Below are positions 1 through 6,935 of a stretch of DNA of 22,218 nt, piece after piece. The notes below the pieces were generated by a model that saw nothing but the letters and a program-made list of their open reading frames with translations, was not told where the DNA came from and searched no databases. The stretch comes from Holophagaceae bacterium (GTDB lineage: Bacteria > Acidobacteriota > Holophagae > Holophagales > Holophagaceae): positions 1 to 22,218 of the forward strand of contig JANXQX010000126.1 in NCBI GenBank assembly GCA_025353305.1, given 5' to 3'. The stretch's first letter is position 1. Every line of letters begins with the position of its first letter. Made by a program: the position numbers and the translations under genes.

Positions 1-1118
1 GCGGCATTTTCAGCCTGCGCGAAGACCCACGCAACCTGGGAGTCTTTTTCGCCACCAACATGCGGGAATTCAACGGTGGACGGGCGGGCCAGATCATCAC
101 CCTCAATGGCGCCGTGGGCACCAGCCCCGAGGCCATGAACATCACCTGGATCACGGATCCTGCCACGAAAAACGAGGTCCAGCCTGGCGATCCCACGCCG
201 CCGGGGGCCACCGGCCGCTACCGCAATCCGCTGCCCATGAGCGACGGCACCCTCATCGCCGCGCATACCAGCGAGGTGATGCCGGACACGAATCTGGGCG
301 ACACCGCCAATCCCAACTACCGCTACCAGTTCCGCCTCAAGACGCTGAAGCAATCGGGAACCTACTACGTGGCGGACCAGCTCCTGACTCCCGGCTTCAC
401 GAAATCCGTCAGCTGGTACAACCCGGACACTTTGGTGAGCTACAACGGACCGCTCTGGGAGCTCGACCCTGTAGAAGTGGTGGCGCGCAGCAAGCCCGCC
501 CGCCGCACCTCGGCCTTGCAAACCCCCGAACTGCAGGTTTTCTCCGAAGTAGGGGTCGACGAGACGGCCCTGCGCGCCTGGTTGCGCGCCAACAATCTGG
601 CGCTCATCGTGAGCCGCGATGTCACCACCCGGGACCGCGCCGACGTGCAGCAGCCCTTCAACCTGCGCGTGCCGGGCGGCGTGAGCACTGTGCCATCGAG
701 CGGCAAGGTCTATGACCTGGCCCACCTCCAGATCTTTCAGGGCGACCAGATCCGTGGCTACGGTGGCACCGTGGCGCCACGGGCCGGCCGCCGTGTCCTC
801 TCCAAGACCATGCATGGCAGCGCCACCGCCAACAATCCAGCGAACCCCGGTGGCCCTGCCGGCAGCGTGAAAGTCGGGCTGGATGGTTCCACCGCGGCCT
901 TCGTTCCGGCGCAGCGCGCCCTTACCTGGCAGCTCACGGATGGCACCGGCAAGGCGGTGGTGCGCGAGCGCAACTGGATCAGCTTCCAGGCCGGCGAGAT
1001 CCGCACCTGCGCCAGCTGCCACGGCATCAATTCCCACAGCCAGACCGGCGCCGGCGCCCCGCAGAACAAGCCCGAAGCCCTGCGCCAGCTCCTCACGGCG
1101 TGGAAGGTGGCGCACTAA
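1..1118 (+). CDS. HzsA-like c-type heme protein, C-terminal part (5' end outside window)
   Basis: The frame is open from base 3, so this is the 3' part of a longer gene; the ATG at 60 is probably internal. The C-terminus carries one heme c attachment motif, CASCH, encoded at 1008-1022, preceded by a beta-rich region containing PLWELDPVEV, ALIVSRDVTTRD and FQGDQIRGYGG. From memory these phrases match the middle and C-terminal domains of proteins related to the hydrazine synthase alpha subunit, which are widespread outside anammox bacteria and of unknown function there. Nothing here implies hydrazine synthesis. The protein is expected to be exported, because c-type heme is attached in the periplasm, but the signal peptide lies outside the window. 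No methionine follows the CASCH, so the distal heme ligand is unclear. The heme motif is certain; the family name is moderately sure. Confidence 0.75.
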   Translation, partial: GIFSLREDPRNLGVFFATNMREFNGGRAGQIITLNGAVGTSPEAMNITWITDPATKNEVQPGDPTPPGATGRYRNPLPMSDGTLIAAHTSEVMPDTNLGDTANPNYRYQFRLKTLKQSGTYYVADQLLTPGFTKSVSWYNPDTLVSYNGPLWELDPVEVVARSKPARRTSALQTPELQVFSEVGVDETALRAWLRANNLALIVSRDVTTRDRADVQQPFNLRVPGGVSTVPSSGKVYDLAHLQIFQGDQIRGYGGTVAPRAGRRVLSKTMHGSATANNPANPGGPAGSVKVGLDGSTAAFVPAQRALTWQLTDGTGKAVVRERNWISFQAGEIRTCASCHGINSHSQTGAGAPQNKPEALRQLLTAWKVAH

Positions 1119-1157
1119 GTCGTTGCGACAAAATAGCCTGGTCATTTGGATTGCTGA

Positions 1158-1283
1158 CCGACATAAGGGGCTGTAACGCCTTCGACTTTGCGCGGAGTAC
1201 CACCCATCGCGTCGGCCTGCGGCCGACATAAGGGGCCGTTACGCACTGGCCAGAAATGCGCTGGCCGCTGCGTAACGGCCCCT
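1158..1283. repeat. Palindrome cluster with a 22-base direct repeat
   Basis: Three linked structures lie between convergent genes. A 22-base unit beginning CCGACATAAGGGGC occurs at 1158-1179 and, with two differences, at 1223-1244. A perfect 7-base stem with a 3-base loop lies at 1211-1227 (GTCGGCC-TGC-GGCCGAC). A perfect 15-base inverted repeat pairs 1231-1245 with 1269-1283, with a nested GGCCA/TGGCC inside its loop. The right arm runs over the stop codon of the acetyltransferase gene. It may act as a bidirectional terminator, though there is no T-run, or be a copy of a dispersed REP-like element. Confidence 0.7.
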
Positions 1284-1716
1284 AAAGCGGTTTCTCCATC
1301 TCCTGATGCACCACGCCCACTTCAGTGAATTCACCGCCCACAGGCTCGTAGCCGAGTTTCAGGTAGAAGCCCACGGCCGTGTCCCGGGCATGGAGCATAA
1401 TGCGCGTGAAGCCTCGGCCGGTAGCTTCGACCTCGGATTCCGCCACCATCAGACGGCCGATGCCGAGGCCCTGCTTCCGATCATCCACGGCCACCTGCCG
1501 CATCTGGATGGAGCCTCCCTCCAAAGGAGTAAGCAGGAGTGTGCCCAACAGCACATCTTCCTCCCAGGCGGTCAGATGGAAGCTGGTGGATTCCGAGGCC
1601 AGCTGGGACTCCGAGAACTCTAGGCCCAGGGGTTTGCGCAGGATGTCGCGGCGCAAAGCCACCGAGAGCGCGTAGGCGGGCGAGAGGTGGTCGATCCATC
1701 GAAGCCGCAGGGTCAT
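1282..1716 (-). CDS. GNAT family N-acetyltransferase
   Basis: This 144-residue protein has the length and layout of a single-domain GCN5-related acetyltransferase, which transfers acetyl from acetyl-CoA to an amine. The acetyl-CoA pyrophosphate loop is QGLGIG at residues 82-87, after the typical strand MRQVAVDD (72-79). The C-terminal signature AVGFYLKLGYEPVG (114-127) contains the usual tyrosine (Y118) and the bulge before the last strands. The substrate cannot be told. The ATG at 1716 has no clear Shine-Dalgarno, but no better start lies downstream. It is transcribed away from the PPK2 gene, with 62 bases between the two starts, so both promoters must lie there. Confidence 0.85.
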   Translation of the reverse strand: MTLRLRWIDHLSPAYALSVALRRDILRKPLGLEFSESQLASESTSFHLTAWEEDVLLGTLLLTPLEGGSIQMRQVAVDDRKQGLGIGRLMVAESEVEATGRGFTRIMLHARDTAVGFYLKLGYEPVGGEFTEVGVVHQEMEKPL

Positions 1717-1766
1717 GACACCATTCTGCCCGGGTTCAGGAAGGGGAGTAAGCTTGGCTGAAATCC

Positions 1767-1773
1767 AGGAGGT
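1767..1773 (+). promoter_or_regulatory. Strong ribosome binding site of the PPK2 gene
   Basis: AGGAGGT lies five bases before the ATG at 1779. It is a perfect anti-16S match and fixes that start. Confidence 0.85.
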
Positions 1774-1778
1774 CGGTC

Positions 1779-3254
1779 ATGTTCGAGTCAGCGGAGCTGG
1801 GTCATAAGGTCGACAAGAAAACTTTCGCCGCCGAGGCGCCCAAGCTGCGCGAGATGTTGCTGGATGCCCAATTCGAGCTGGCGCAATCGCCTCGCTTCCA
1901 GGTGATTCTTCTGGTAGGCGGCGTGGATGGGGCGGGCAAGAGCGAGACCGTGAACCTGCTGAATTCATGGATGGACTCGCGCTTCATCCAGTCCCATGGT
2001 TTGGAAAAGCCCAACGATGAAGAGCGGGCCCGGCCCCACATGTGGCGCTGGTGGCGGCAACTGCCGCCCAAGGGACGGATCGGCATCTTCAATGGTTCCT
2101 GGTACAGCTACCCGATCCTGCAACGGGCGCATCGGGAGATCAAGGATTCCCAACTGGACCAAAGCCTGGGGCGCATCCAGCGTTTCGAGCGGATGCTGTT
2201 GGACGAAGGCGCCCTGGTCATCAAGTTCTGGATGCATCTTTCCAAAGATGCCCAAAGAAAACGATTGAAGAAATTGGAGGCTGACCCGCTCACGCGGTGG
2301 CGCGTCACGGACCAGGACTGGAAGCACTTTGAGATGTACGATCGCTTCCGCAAGATCTGTGAGAAGTCCTTGCAGGCCACCAGCACCGCGGACGCGCCAT
2401 GGACCATCGTGGAAGCCACGGATTTCCGGTATCAGGCGCTCACGGTAGGCAACCACCTGCATGATGCGCTGCGCCGACGGTTGGACGGGCCGCTGAACCC
2501 CCCCCTTGTCCAGGCGCCTCCCCTCCCGCCTCGGCTGGATTCGCTCAACGTGTTCGAGACACTCGATTTGTCCCAACGCATCGAAAAATCCGAATATGAA
2601 TTGGAATTGGAACGGTTGCAGGGGCGCCTGAACCTGCTGACGCGGCACAAGGCATTCCGGGAGCGGTCGGTGGTGCTGGCCTTCGAAGGCAGCGATGCGG
2701 CGGGGAAGGGCGGCACCATCCGCCGGGTCACCGGAGCCCTGGACGCGCGCATCTATCGCGTGATTTCCATTGCTGCGCCCACGGATGAAGAAAAGGCCCA
2801 GCCCTACCTTTGGCGCTTCTGGCGTCACATGCCGGGCGCGGGCCGGTTCACCATTTTTGACCGGACGTGGTATGGCAGGGTGCTGGTGGAAAGGGTCGAA
2901 AAATTCTGCGCCGAGGCCGATTGGATGAGGGCGTACGGCGAGATCAATGATTTCGAGGAACAGATGCACCGCAACGGGACCATGGTCTGCAAGTTCTGGC
3001 TCGCCACCAGTCCCGAAGAGCAATTACGGCGTTTCGAGGCACGCCGCGACACGTCCTACAAGCGGTTCAAGATCACCGACGAAGATTGGCGGAACCGGGA
3101 CAAGTGGGGTGCCTACCAGCTGGCGGTCTGCGACATGCTGGACCGCACCAGCCCAAGCCATGCGCCCTGGACCCTCGTGGAGAGCGAGGACAAGAATTTT
3201 GGCCGCATCAAGGTGCTGAAGACCATCGTGGAAAGGATCGAAGCGACGCTGTAG
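1779..3254 (+). CDS. pap: Polyphosphate:AMP phosphotransferase, tandem PPK2 domains
   Basis: This 491-residue protein consists of two PPK2-type P-loop domains, the size of class II PPK2 (about 500 residues), which make ADP from AMP using polyphosphate. The N-domain has a Walker A GGVDGAGKSE (47-56) and the lid-like segment RPHMWRWWRQLP (85-96). The C-domain has Walker A EGSDAAGKGG (303-312), PYLWRFWRHMP (342-352) and Walker B IFDRTWYG (359-366). At the N-domain's Walker B position the sequence is IFNGSWYS (103-110), so the Asp-Arg pair is missing and only the C-domain looks fully catalytic. I recall this asymmetry as typical of two-domain PPK2 enzymes. Residues 240-255 are a proline-rich linker. 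The gene stands alone, between a divergent acetyltransferase gene and a convergent peptidase gene. Confidence 0.9.
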   Translation: MFESAELGHKVDKKTFAAEAPKLREMLLDAQFELAQSPRFQVILLVGGVDGAGKSETVNLLNSWMDSRFIQSHGLEKPNDEERARPHMWRWWRQLPPKGRIGIFNGSWYSYPILQRAHREIKDSQLDQSLGRIQRFERMLLDEGALVIKFWMHLSKDAQRKRLKKLEADPLTRWRVTDQDWKHFEMYDRFRKICEKSLQATSTADAPWTIVEATDFRYQALTVGNHLHDALRRRLDGPLNPPLVQAPPLPPRLDSLNVFETLDLSQRIEKSEYELELERLQGRLNLLTRHKAFRERSVVLAFEGSDAAGKGGTIRRVTGALDARIYRVISIAAPTDEEKAQPYLWRFWRHMPGAGRFTIFDRTWYGRVLVERVEKFCAEADWMRAYGEINDFEEQMHRNGTMVCKFWLATSPEEQLRRFEARRDTSYKRFKITDEDWRNRDKWGAYQLAVCDMLDRTSPSHAPWTLVESEDKNFGRIKVLKTIVERIEATL

Positions 3255-3487
3255 CCGCGATTCTGGCGGATGGTCTCGAATGAAATGGGGCCTGTGGAAA
3301 AACAGACTGAAGGCCCTCGCTCCGCGTGGCGGGAATGGAACCACAACGGATTCATATCAATTCGAAATTGCCCTATCGCGGTGATGAAGGCCGCGGGAGT
3401 TGGCGGGCTTTGCCGGTGCCGCGGTCTCCTCCCACCGCTTGGCTTTGGCCGGATGACGGCCTTGATCCAACTGCGCCGGCGTTGCGA

Positions 3488-4987
3488 TCAGCGCGGTGGT
3501 CTGCGTACCACGAAGGTATCCATCAGATCTTCGGCCTGGTCCACAGTCTGCTTCATGGTGAAGGGCTGGGAAGCAATGGGTGCGACGGGGACGCCCAGCC
3601 ACTGGCTAAGCAATGAGTAGGCCTGGGCACTGTCGGAGGCCGTCAGGGAGCTGAGCTTGGAACCGTGATTCCCCCCGGGGGCGATGTATTTCCAGACACC
3701 CCGGGACTGGTCGGCAGGAGACACCTCCAGGGCTCCGGCGGTCCAGGGGTCGTTTTCGCCGTAGATGAGGGTCACCCGTTGCGCGGAAGTGCTCAGCCAG
3801 GTTTGGATGTCGCGCATGGACGCGCCGCCATCATAGGTCTTGGCTGCGCCGGCGGGAGGATAGATCGCAGGCACATCCTGGCCGGAGTAGGCGAGTCCCG
3901 TTAGATGGCTCTCCTTGTTGGCGGGGTAGCCCAGCTGGTTCGCGCATTGCTGGTAGTAGGCCTGGTAGTAGTTCAGCGTGCTGTCGGCCCACGTTGACAC
4001 CACACCCAGGTTGACCTGATCAAGGTAGTTGTAGAGCACCTGGGCGGAGGCGCCGGCTGGGGGGGCCTGGCTTGCGAGATCCGCATAGCTGTATTGCCAG
4101 AGGACAAAGGGGGATTCCAGCACCGCGAATTCCAGCGTCTTGTCTGCGCCCAGGAACGTGAAAGCCTGTCCCCTGGAAGCTGCATCCGCCTTGAGAAGGT
4201 TCAGCACCTCGGTGCGCTTGTTGAATATGGCTTGCTGCCAGGCCTCGAGGGCCAGGCGGGTGGCGGTGCTGCCACGGGAATCAATGAAGGGAAGATAGCG
4301 CGTGTCGCCCTCGGCGAGATTGATGGGTGCGACATAGGCCAGGGTGGCGTCCACGTCGTTCGGATAGAAGCGGCGGTGGAAGAGGGCCGTCATGCCTCCC
4401 TTGCTGCCGCCTGTGTTGAGCCACTTGCCGCTGAAGAGCGGCTTGAGGGCTGTGACCACTCCGTGCTCGTCAGCTGCGGATTGCTCGATGGAGAGCTTAG
4501 ACCAGTCCATTGGCGAGGGTGTGGAGGTATTGAAGAACCGATGTTCCATCGTGATCTGGTTGGCAGAGAGAATGCGGGTGGGCTCGCCTTGCCCCGGCGC
4601 CAGGGAAATGCCGTATCCCGTCGTCGCAAGCACCACGGGCGCCGAAGGCGAACGGTAGAGCAGGGTGACCACCTGCTGGAAGGTGGCGCCGCCGACAGCG
4701 TTGTGGTCTACCGGTTGGGAGAGCGTGAAGCGGAAAAAGCGCGTCCCGCTGATGGTGCTCGGCCCCTCCATGACGCCTGAAACACCTGCGGTGGCGCGCA
4801 GGGCGTCGCCTACTTCCAGGGAGGGTGGCGGCTGATCTGCCGCCGGTGCGCTTCCACCGCTCTTGCAGGCCATGGGCAGCAGGAGGGCCATGAACAGCAG
4901 AGCGGAGGTCCGCAGGCCCCTCAGGACGCCACAGCCGGTCCGCTGAAGACGAGTGGTTTTCCGTTCGCATTCATCCATTCGTTTCAT
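3488..4987 (-). CDS. Secreted S37-type (PS-10) peptidase, lipoprotein
   Basis: The 499-residue product starts with a basic n-region, a hydrophobic stretch (about 29-40) and a lipobox ending LPMAC, with Cys41 as the lipidated residue, so it is likely anchored to a membrane. The rest is an alpha/beta hydrolase resembling peptidase family S37, secreted Streptomyces-type aminopeptidases that remove short N-terminal peptides. The nucleophile motif is GGSKGG with Ser195, the acid is probably Asp413 in YGENDPW, and the base His441 in GGNHGS. TMEHRFF (146-152) is also characteristic. The ATG at 4987 sits inside a 13-base tandem repeat; Met4 is an alternative start. The stop faces the PPK2 gene across 233 bases, in which I see only weak short palindromes. 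Family assignment is fairly sure; the substrate is not known. Confidence 0.82.
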   Translation of the reverse strand: MKRMDECERKTTRLQRTGCGVLRGLRTSALLFMALLLPMACKSGGSAPAADQPPPSLEVGDALRATAGVSGVMEGPSTISGTRFFRFTLSQPVDHNAVGGATFQQVVTLLYRSPSAPVVLATTGYGISLAPGQGEPTRILSANQITMEHRFFNTSTPSPMDWSKLSIEQSAADEHGVVTALKPLFSGKWLNTGGSKGGMTALFHRRFYPNDVDATLAYVAPINLAEGDTRYLPFIDSRGSTATRLALEAWQQAIFNKRTEVLNLLKADAASRGQAFTFLGADKTLEFAVLESPFVLWQYSYADLASQAPPAGASAQVLYNYLDQVNLGVVSTWADSTLNYYQAYYQQCANQLGYPANKESHLTGLAYSGQDVPAIYPPAGAAKTYDGGASMRDIQTWLSTSAQRVTLIYGENDPWTAGALEVSPADQSRGVWKYIAPGGNHGSKLSSLTASDSAQAYSLLSQWLGVPVAPIASQPFTMKQTVDQAEDLMDTFVVRRPPR

Positions 4988-5000
4988 CCATTCGTTTCAT
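4975..5000. repeat. Two tandem 13-base repeats over the peptidase start codon
   Basis: On the minus strand the unit ATGAAACGAATGG occurs twice without a gap (5000-4988 and 4987-4975). Each copy supplies an ATG, but 13 is not a multiple of three, so only the proximal copy is in frame with the peptidase. The distal ATG runs into a stop after nine codons. Confidence 0.9.
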
Positions 5001-5073
5001 CTTTCATTCCCGGCAGCGGGATTCCCGCCTCACCAATCTTCACCCCCGATTCCAGGTAGTCCAGCAACTTCAT
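4984..5073 (-). CDS. Possible 29-residue ORF overlapping the peptidase start
   Basis: An ATG at 5073 opens a 29-codon frame, starting MKLLDYLESG and containing a proline/glycine-rich end (GIPLPG). Its TGA overlaps the peptidase ATG in an ATGA arrangement, as in translationally coupled genes. The frame continues open upstream of the ATG without a stop for at least 20 codons, so it could instead be the tail of a decayed gene. There is no convincing Shine-Dalgarno. A 20-codon frame also exists on the opposite strand (5072-5134), so coding potential is ambiguous. I do not recognise the peptide. Confidence 0.25.
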   Translation of the reverse strand: MKLLDYLESGVKIGEAGIPLPGMKDETNG

Positions 5074-5134
5074 GGCCAGCGGCGCCAAAGCCTTGCGCGA
5101 GGATCTTGCCAAGGTGCGAGCCAAGGGCAAGTGA

Positions 5135-5509
5135 CTACTTCTTCTTCGCTCCGATCATGTGGGCGGTGAAGGTCACGTTCGGCACATCGTGGTTCGTGAT
5201 GGCCACTGCGTGGAATGAAGGCGAGAAGGTGAACTTCGCATGGGAGGGGCGGAGCGTGTAGCTGCCCGGCGGGACATCCCGGAAGGCATAGCTCCCATCG
5301 GCCTGGGCTGTGATGGAACGGGTCGGCTTGTGGTTTCCCGACAGCGTGAGTTTCGCGCGGTAGGCTGCTGAAATATCCGCGATGTGGCCGGTGATGTCGT
5401 ACTTCGCCGGAGGGGCTTTCTTCTCGCTGTTGGGCGCAGTGGCCCCCAAGGTCAGGGCAGCGGTGAGAAGCAGGCACGCGGGCGCGTGGAAAAGAGTTCG
5501 GATCGCCAT
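5135..5509 (-). CDS. Small exported carboxypeptidase-regulatory-like beta-sandwich protein
   Basis: The 124-residue product has a signal peptide (basic MAIR, hydrophobic core to about residue 22, likely cleavage near LGATA). A single beta-sandwich domain of the CarboxypepD_reg / Cna-B-like type follows, with the typical phrase ADGSYAFRDVPPGSYTLRPSH. Such domains are non-enzymatic and often serve in envelope proteins; no catalytic residues are evident. It ends in a lysine tail (GAKKK). It lies about 150 bases upstream of the peptidase gene on the same strand and could be co-transcribed with it. The precise role is unknown. Confidence 0.75.
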   Translation of the reverse strand: MAIRTLFHAPACLLLTAALTLGATAPNSEKKAPPAKYDITGHIADISAAYRAKLTLSGNHKPTRSITAQADGSYAFRDVPPGSYTLRPSHAKFTFSPSFHAVAITNHDVPNVTFTAHMIGAKKK

Positions 5510-5582
5510 CGGAGACCCCTATGTCGTCATGTCCGACAACAACATAATTCCTTCAGGTACCGGCAGCGCTGGACGGTGAGGA

Positions 5583-5615
5583 CTTTTTGCCAAAAGGCAC
5601 AGTGCCTGCAAAAAG
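5583..5615 (-). terminator. Probable terminator after the receiver gene
   Basis: CTTTTTGC at 5583-5590 pairs with GCAAAAAG at 5608-5615, with an inner GGCA-CAG-TGCC stem (5596-5606). It starts about 30 bases past the stop of the leftward receiver gene and carries T-runs on both strands. It could therefore end that transcript, or act as a dyad upstream of the next gene. Confidence 0.45.
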
Positions 5616-5645
5616 CGTCGTTGCCGTTGTCTGGAAATGCCCCGG

Positions 5646-6011
5646 CTAGACGCCGATTCGTTTGAGCAGTTCCAGCAGCGCCTCGGGCTCGAAAGCTTTG
5701 CCAAGGTAGTGGTGGTAGGGATTGGATGGAGAATCCTGGGGTTGGTCAGGAGTGATCAGGGCGCTGAGAAAGACGATCGGTGTGGTTGCCGTGCCATGTA
5801 ACCGGCCGAGCCGGTCTGCGAGCTGGACCCCGTCCTGGCCCGGCATCAGCACGTCCATCAGAATCGCATCGGGCCGAAAGGCGGACAGTTTCGCCATCAG
5901 ATCTTCCCCATTGGCGGCCGCGAGCACCAGGTAGCCATGGCCCAGCAGGAGCCGGGTGAGGACCTTGATGACAATGGGGTCGTCATCCACGATCAGGATG
6001 TGCTTGGGCAC
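5646..6011 (-). CDS. Stand-alone CheY-like response regulator receiver
   Basis: The 121 residues form one receiver domain with no output domain. The acidic pocket is Asp9-Asp11 in ILIVDDDP, the phospho-acceptor Asp53 in ILMDVLMPG, the switch Ser83 in IVFLSAL and the conserved Lys105 in YLGKAFEP. The start is GTG at 6011, with GAGG a few bases upstream on the minus strand. An inverted repeat CTGCAC/GTGCAG lies just upstream (6022-6044). No histidine kinase is adjacent, so the partner is encoded elsewhere. The domain alone does not reveal whether it serves chemotaxis, a phosphorelay or something else. Confidence 0.9.
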   Translation of the reverse strand: MPKHILIVDDDPIVIKVLTRLLLGHGYLVLAAANGEDLMAKLSAFRPDAILMDVLMPGQDGVQLADRLGRLHGTATTPIVFLSALITPDQPQDSPSNPYHHYLGKAFEPEALLELLKRIGV

Positions 6012-6155
6012 GTGTTCCTCACTGCACGGTTCCCCGCTGTGCAGGGAAATAAGAATGGCTCAAGGATACCGGTGGATTGGCTCCATCCAGGATCGAAGCG
6101 TAACGCATCTTCTGAGTTCACGACTACCCCAGCCGAGGACTTCTGACCTTAGCAT

Positions 6156-6698
6156 TCAGGCTTCATCGGCAGTCCCCGCCTCCAGGCTGCGCCAGAGGCA
6201 CACTCCGAGGATTCCGAGACCCACCGCCATGGCCGTGTGGGAAGTGCCGTAAAGGGCGGCGCGCAGTCCCTGATTCCCGAATAGGAAGCTGTGGCTGAGC
6301 GCACCCAGGTCCAGCGTGCCGCCCCGCACGCCCAGCACGAAGTGATAGCCCCTCCACAGCATGAGCAGGACGCTCACCGCGGAGCCAGGGATGTAGAGGC
6401 GTGTGGCCCATTTCAGCGAGCGCGAAGAGAGCGGTGCGGCGCCCAGGATCAACCCGATATGCAGAGCCCAGATGGCGGCCAGCGGCAGCAGTACGCCGAT
6501 CAGGATCACGTGGCCATGAACGAGGGCCAGGGCCAGGATCGACTCCAGGTGCATCCCCGCCGGCACGGTGGCGCTGAGGGGCAGCTTGCGGGTGGATTCC
6601 TGGAAGGCGATTCCCGCCAGCAGGCCGAAGAGCAGCATGGTCATGGCATAGCGCAGATGGGTGCGGTAGAAGCGGCGGTAGGGCTCGGGAATGTTCAT
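6156..6698 (-). CDS. DUF2871-like integral membrane protein
   Basis: I place the start at the ATG at 6698 because GGAG (6704-6707) precedes it by five bases; the longer open frame to 6857 would add 53 residues of no protein-like character. The 180-residue product has about five membrane segments (roughly 19-33, 52-88, 102-122 and 150-169, the second long enough for two). The conserved-looking LALVHGHVILIG (57-68) and GTSHTAMAVGLGIL (151-164) resemble my memory of DUF2871. Several histidines lie in or near the membrane (50, 61, 63, 80, 119, 154), so heme or metal binding is possible but unproven. It is divergent from oleA. Its function is unknown. Confidence 0.65.
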   Translation of the reverse strand: MNIPEPYRRFYRTHLRYAMTMLLFGLLAGIAFQESTRKLPLSATVPAGMHLESILALALVHGHVILIGVLLPLAAIWALHIGLILGAAPLSSRSLKWATRLYIPGSAVSVLLMLWRGYHFVLGVRGGTLDLGALSHSFLFGNQGLRAALYGTSHTAMAVGLGILGVCLWRSLEAGTADEA

Positions 6699-6712
6699 GC
6701 TGGCTCCGGTAA

Positions 6713-6742
6713 GGACCTCAAGGAAAAGTACCTTGAAAGTCC
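6713..6742. promoter_or_regulatory. Dyad between the membrane-protein gene and the ole operon
   Basis: GGAC-C-TCAAGG (6713-6723) is mirrored by CCTTGA-AA-GTCC (6731-6742) around a 7-base spacer. The inner six pairs are perfect, as are the outer four. It lies 15-44 bases before the leftward start at 6698. It could be a repressor site or a leader hairpin; no binding protein can be named. Confidence 0.4.
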
Positions 6743-6797
6743 TGGCGGCGGTTTCAAGTGTGATCGATGACGCGGGGTCCATGTCCGGTAGACTGGA

Positions 6798-6831
6798 GGG
6801 ACAGGTGCGCAGTCCTTGACCTGCCCCCTTT
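6798..6831 (+). promoter_or_regulatory. Hairpin followed by a short T-run upstream of oleA
   Basis: GGG-A-CAGGT (6798-6806) pairs with ACCTG-C-CCC (6819-6827) with one mismatch. CCTTTT follows, about 105 bases ahead of the oleA start. It has the form of a weak intrinsic terminator or leader attenuator. I could not place a convincing sigma-70 promoter in this 237-base divergent region. Confidence 0.3.
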
Positions 6832-6935
6832 TGCGAGCACTGGCGATTTAAACCCACCTGAACCGCTCCACCGACTGCAACTCAACGAATCCGGACCTCG
6901 CATGTAGACAACCGGTTCCCTGCCCCGGACGGCCC

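Noticed and set aside
1965..3023. A 352-codon minus-strand frame inside the PPK2 gene
   Set aside because: The opposite strand encodes both PPK2 Walker motifs; the antisense frame has no recognisable fold.
3270..3620. A 116-codon plus-strand frame between the PPK2 and peptidase genes
   Set aside because: It overlaps the 3' end of the well-supported peptidase gene, has no recognisable motif or ribosome site, and looks like a frame left open by GC-rich sequence.
4094..4780. A 228-codon frame antisense to the peptidase
   Set aside because: It mirrors the peptidase, whose catalytic triad and lipobox are clear; the antisense product has no domain-like features.
5072..5134. A 20-codon plus-strand frame (MASGAKALRED...) opposite the mini-ORF
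   Set aside because: Too short to support, preceded closely by a stop, and on the strand opposite to all neighbouring genes.
6699..6857. N-terminal extension of the DUF2871-like protein to 6857
   Set aside because: The extra 53 residues look non-coding and the ATG at 6698 has a well-spaced GGAG; the extension would also run through the dyad.
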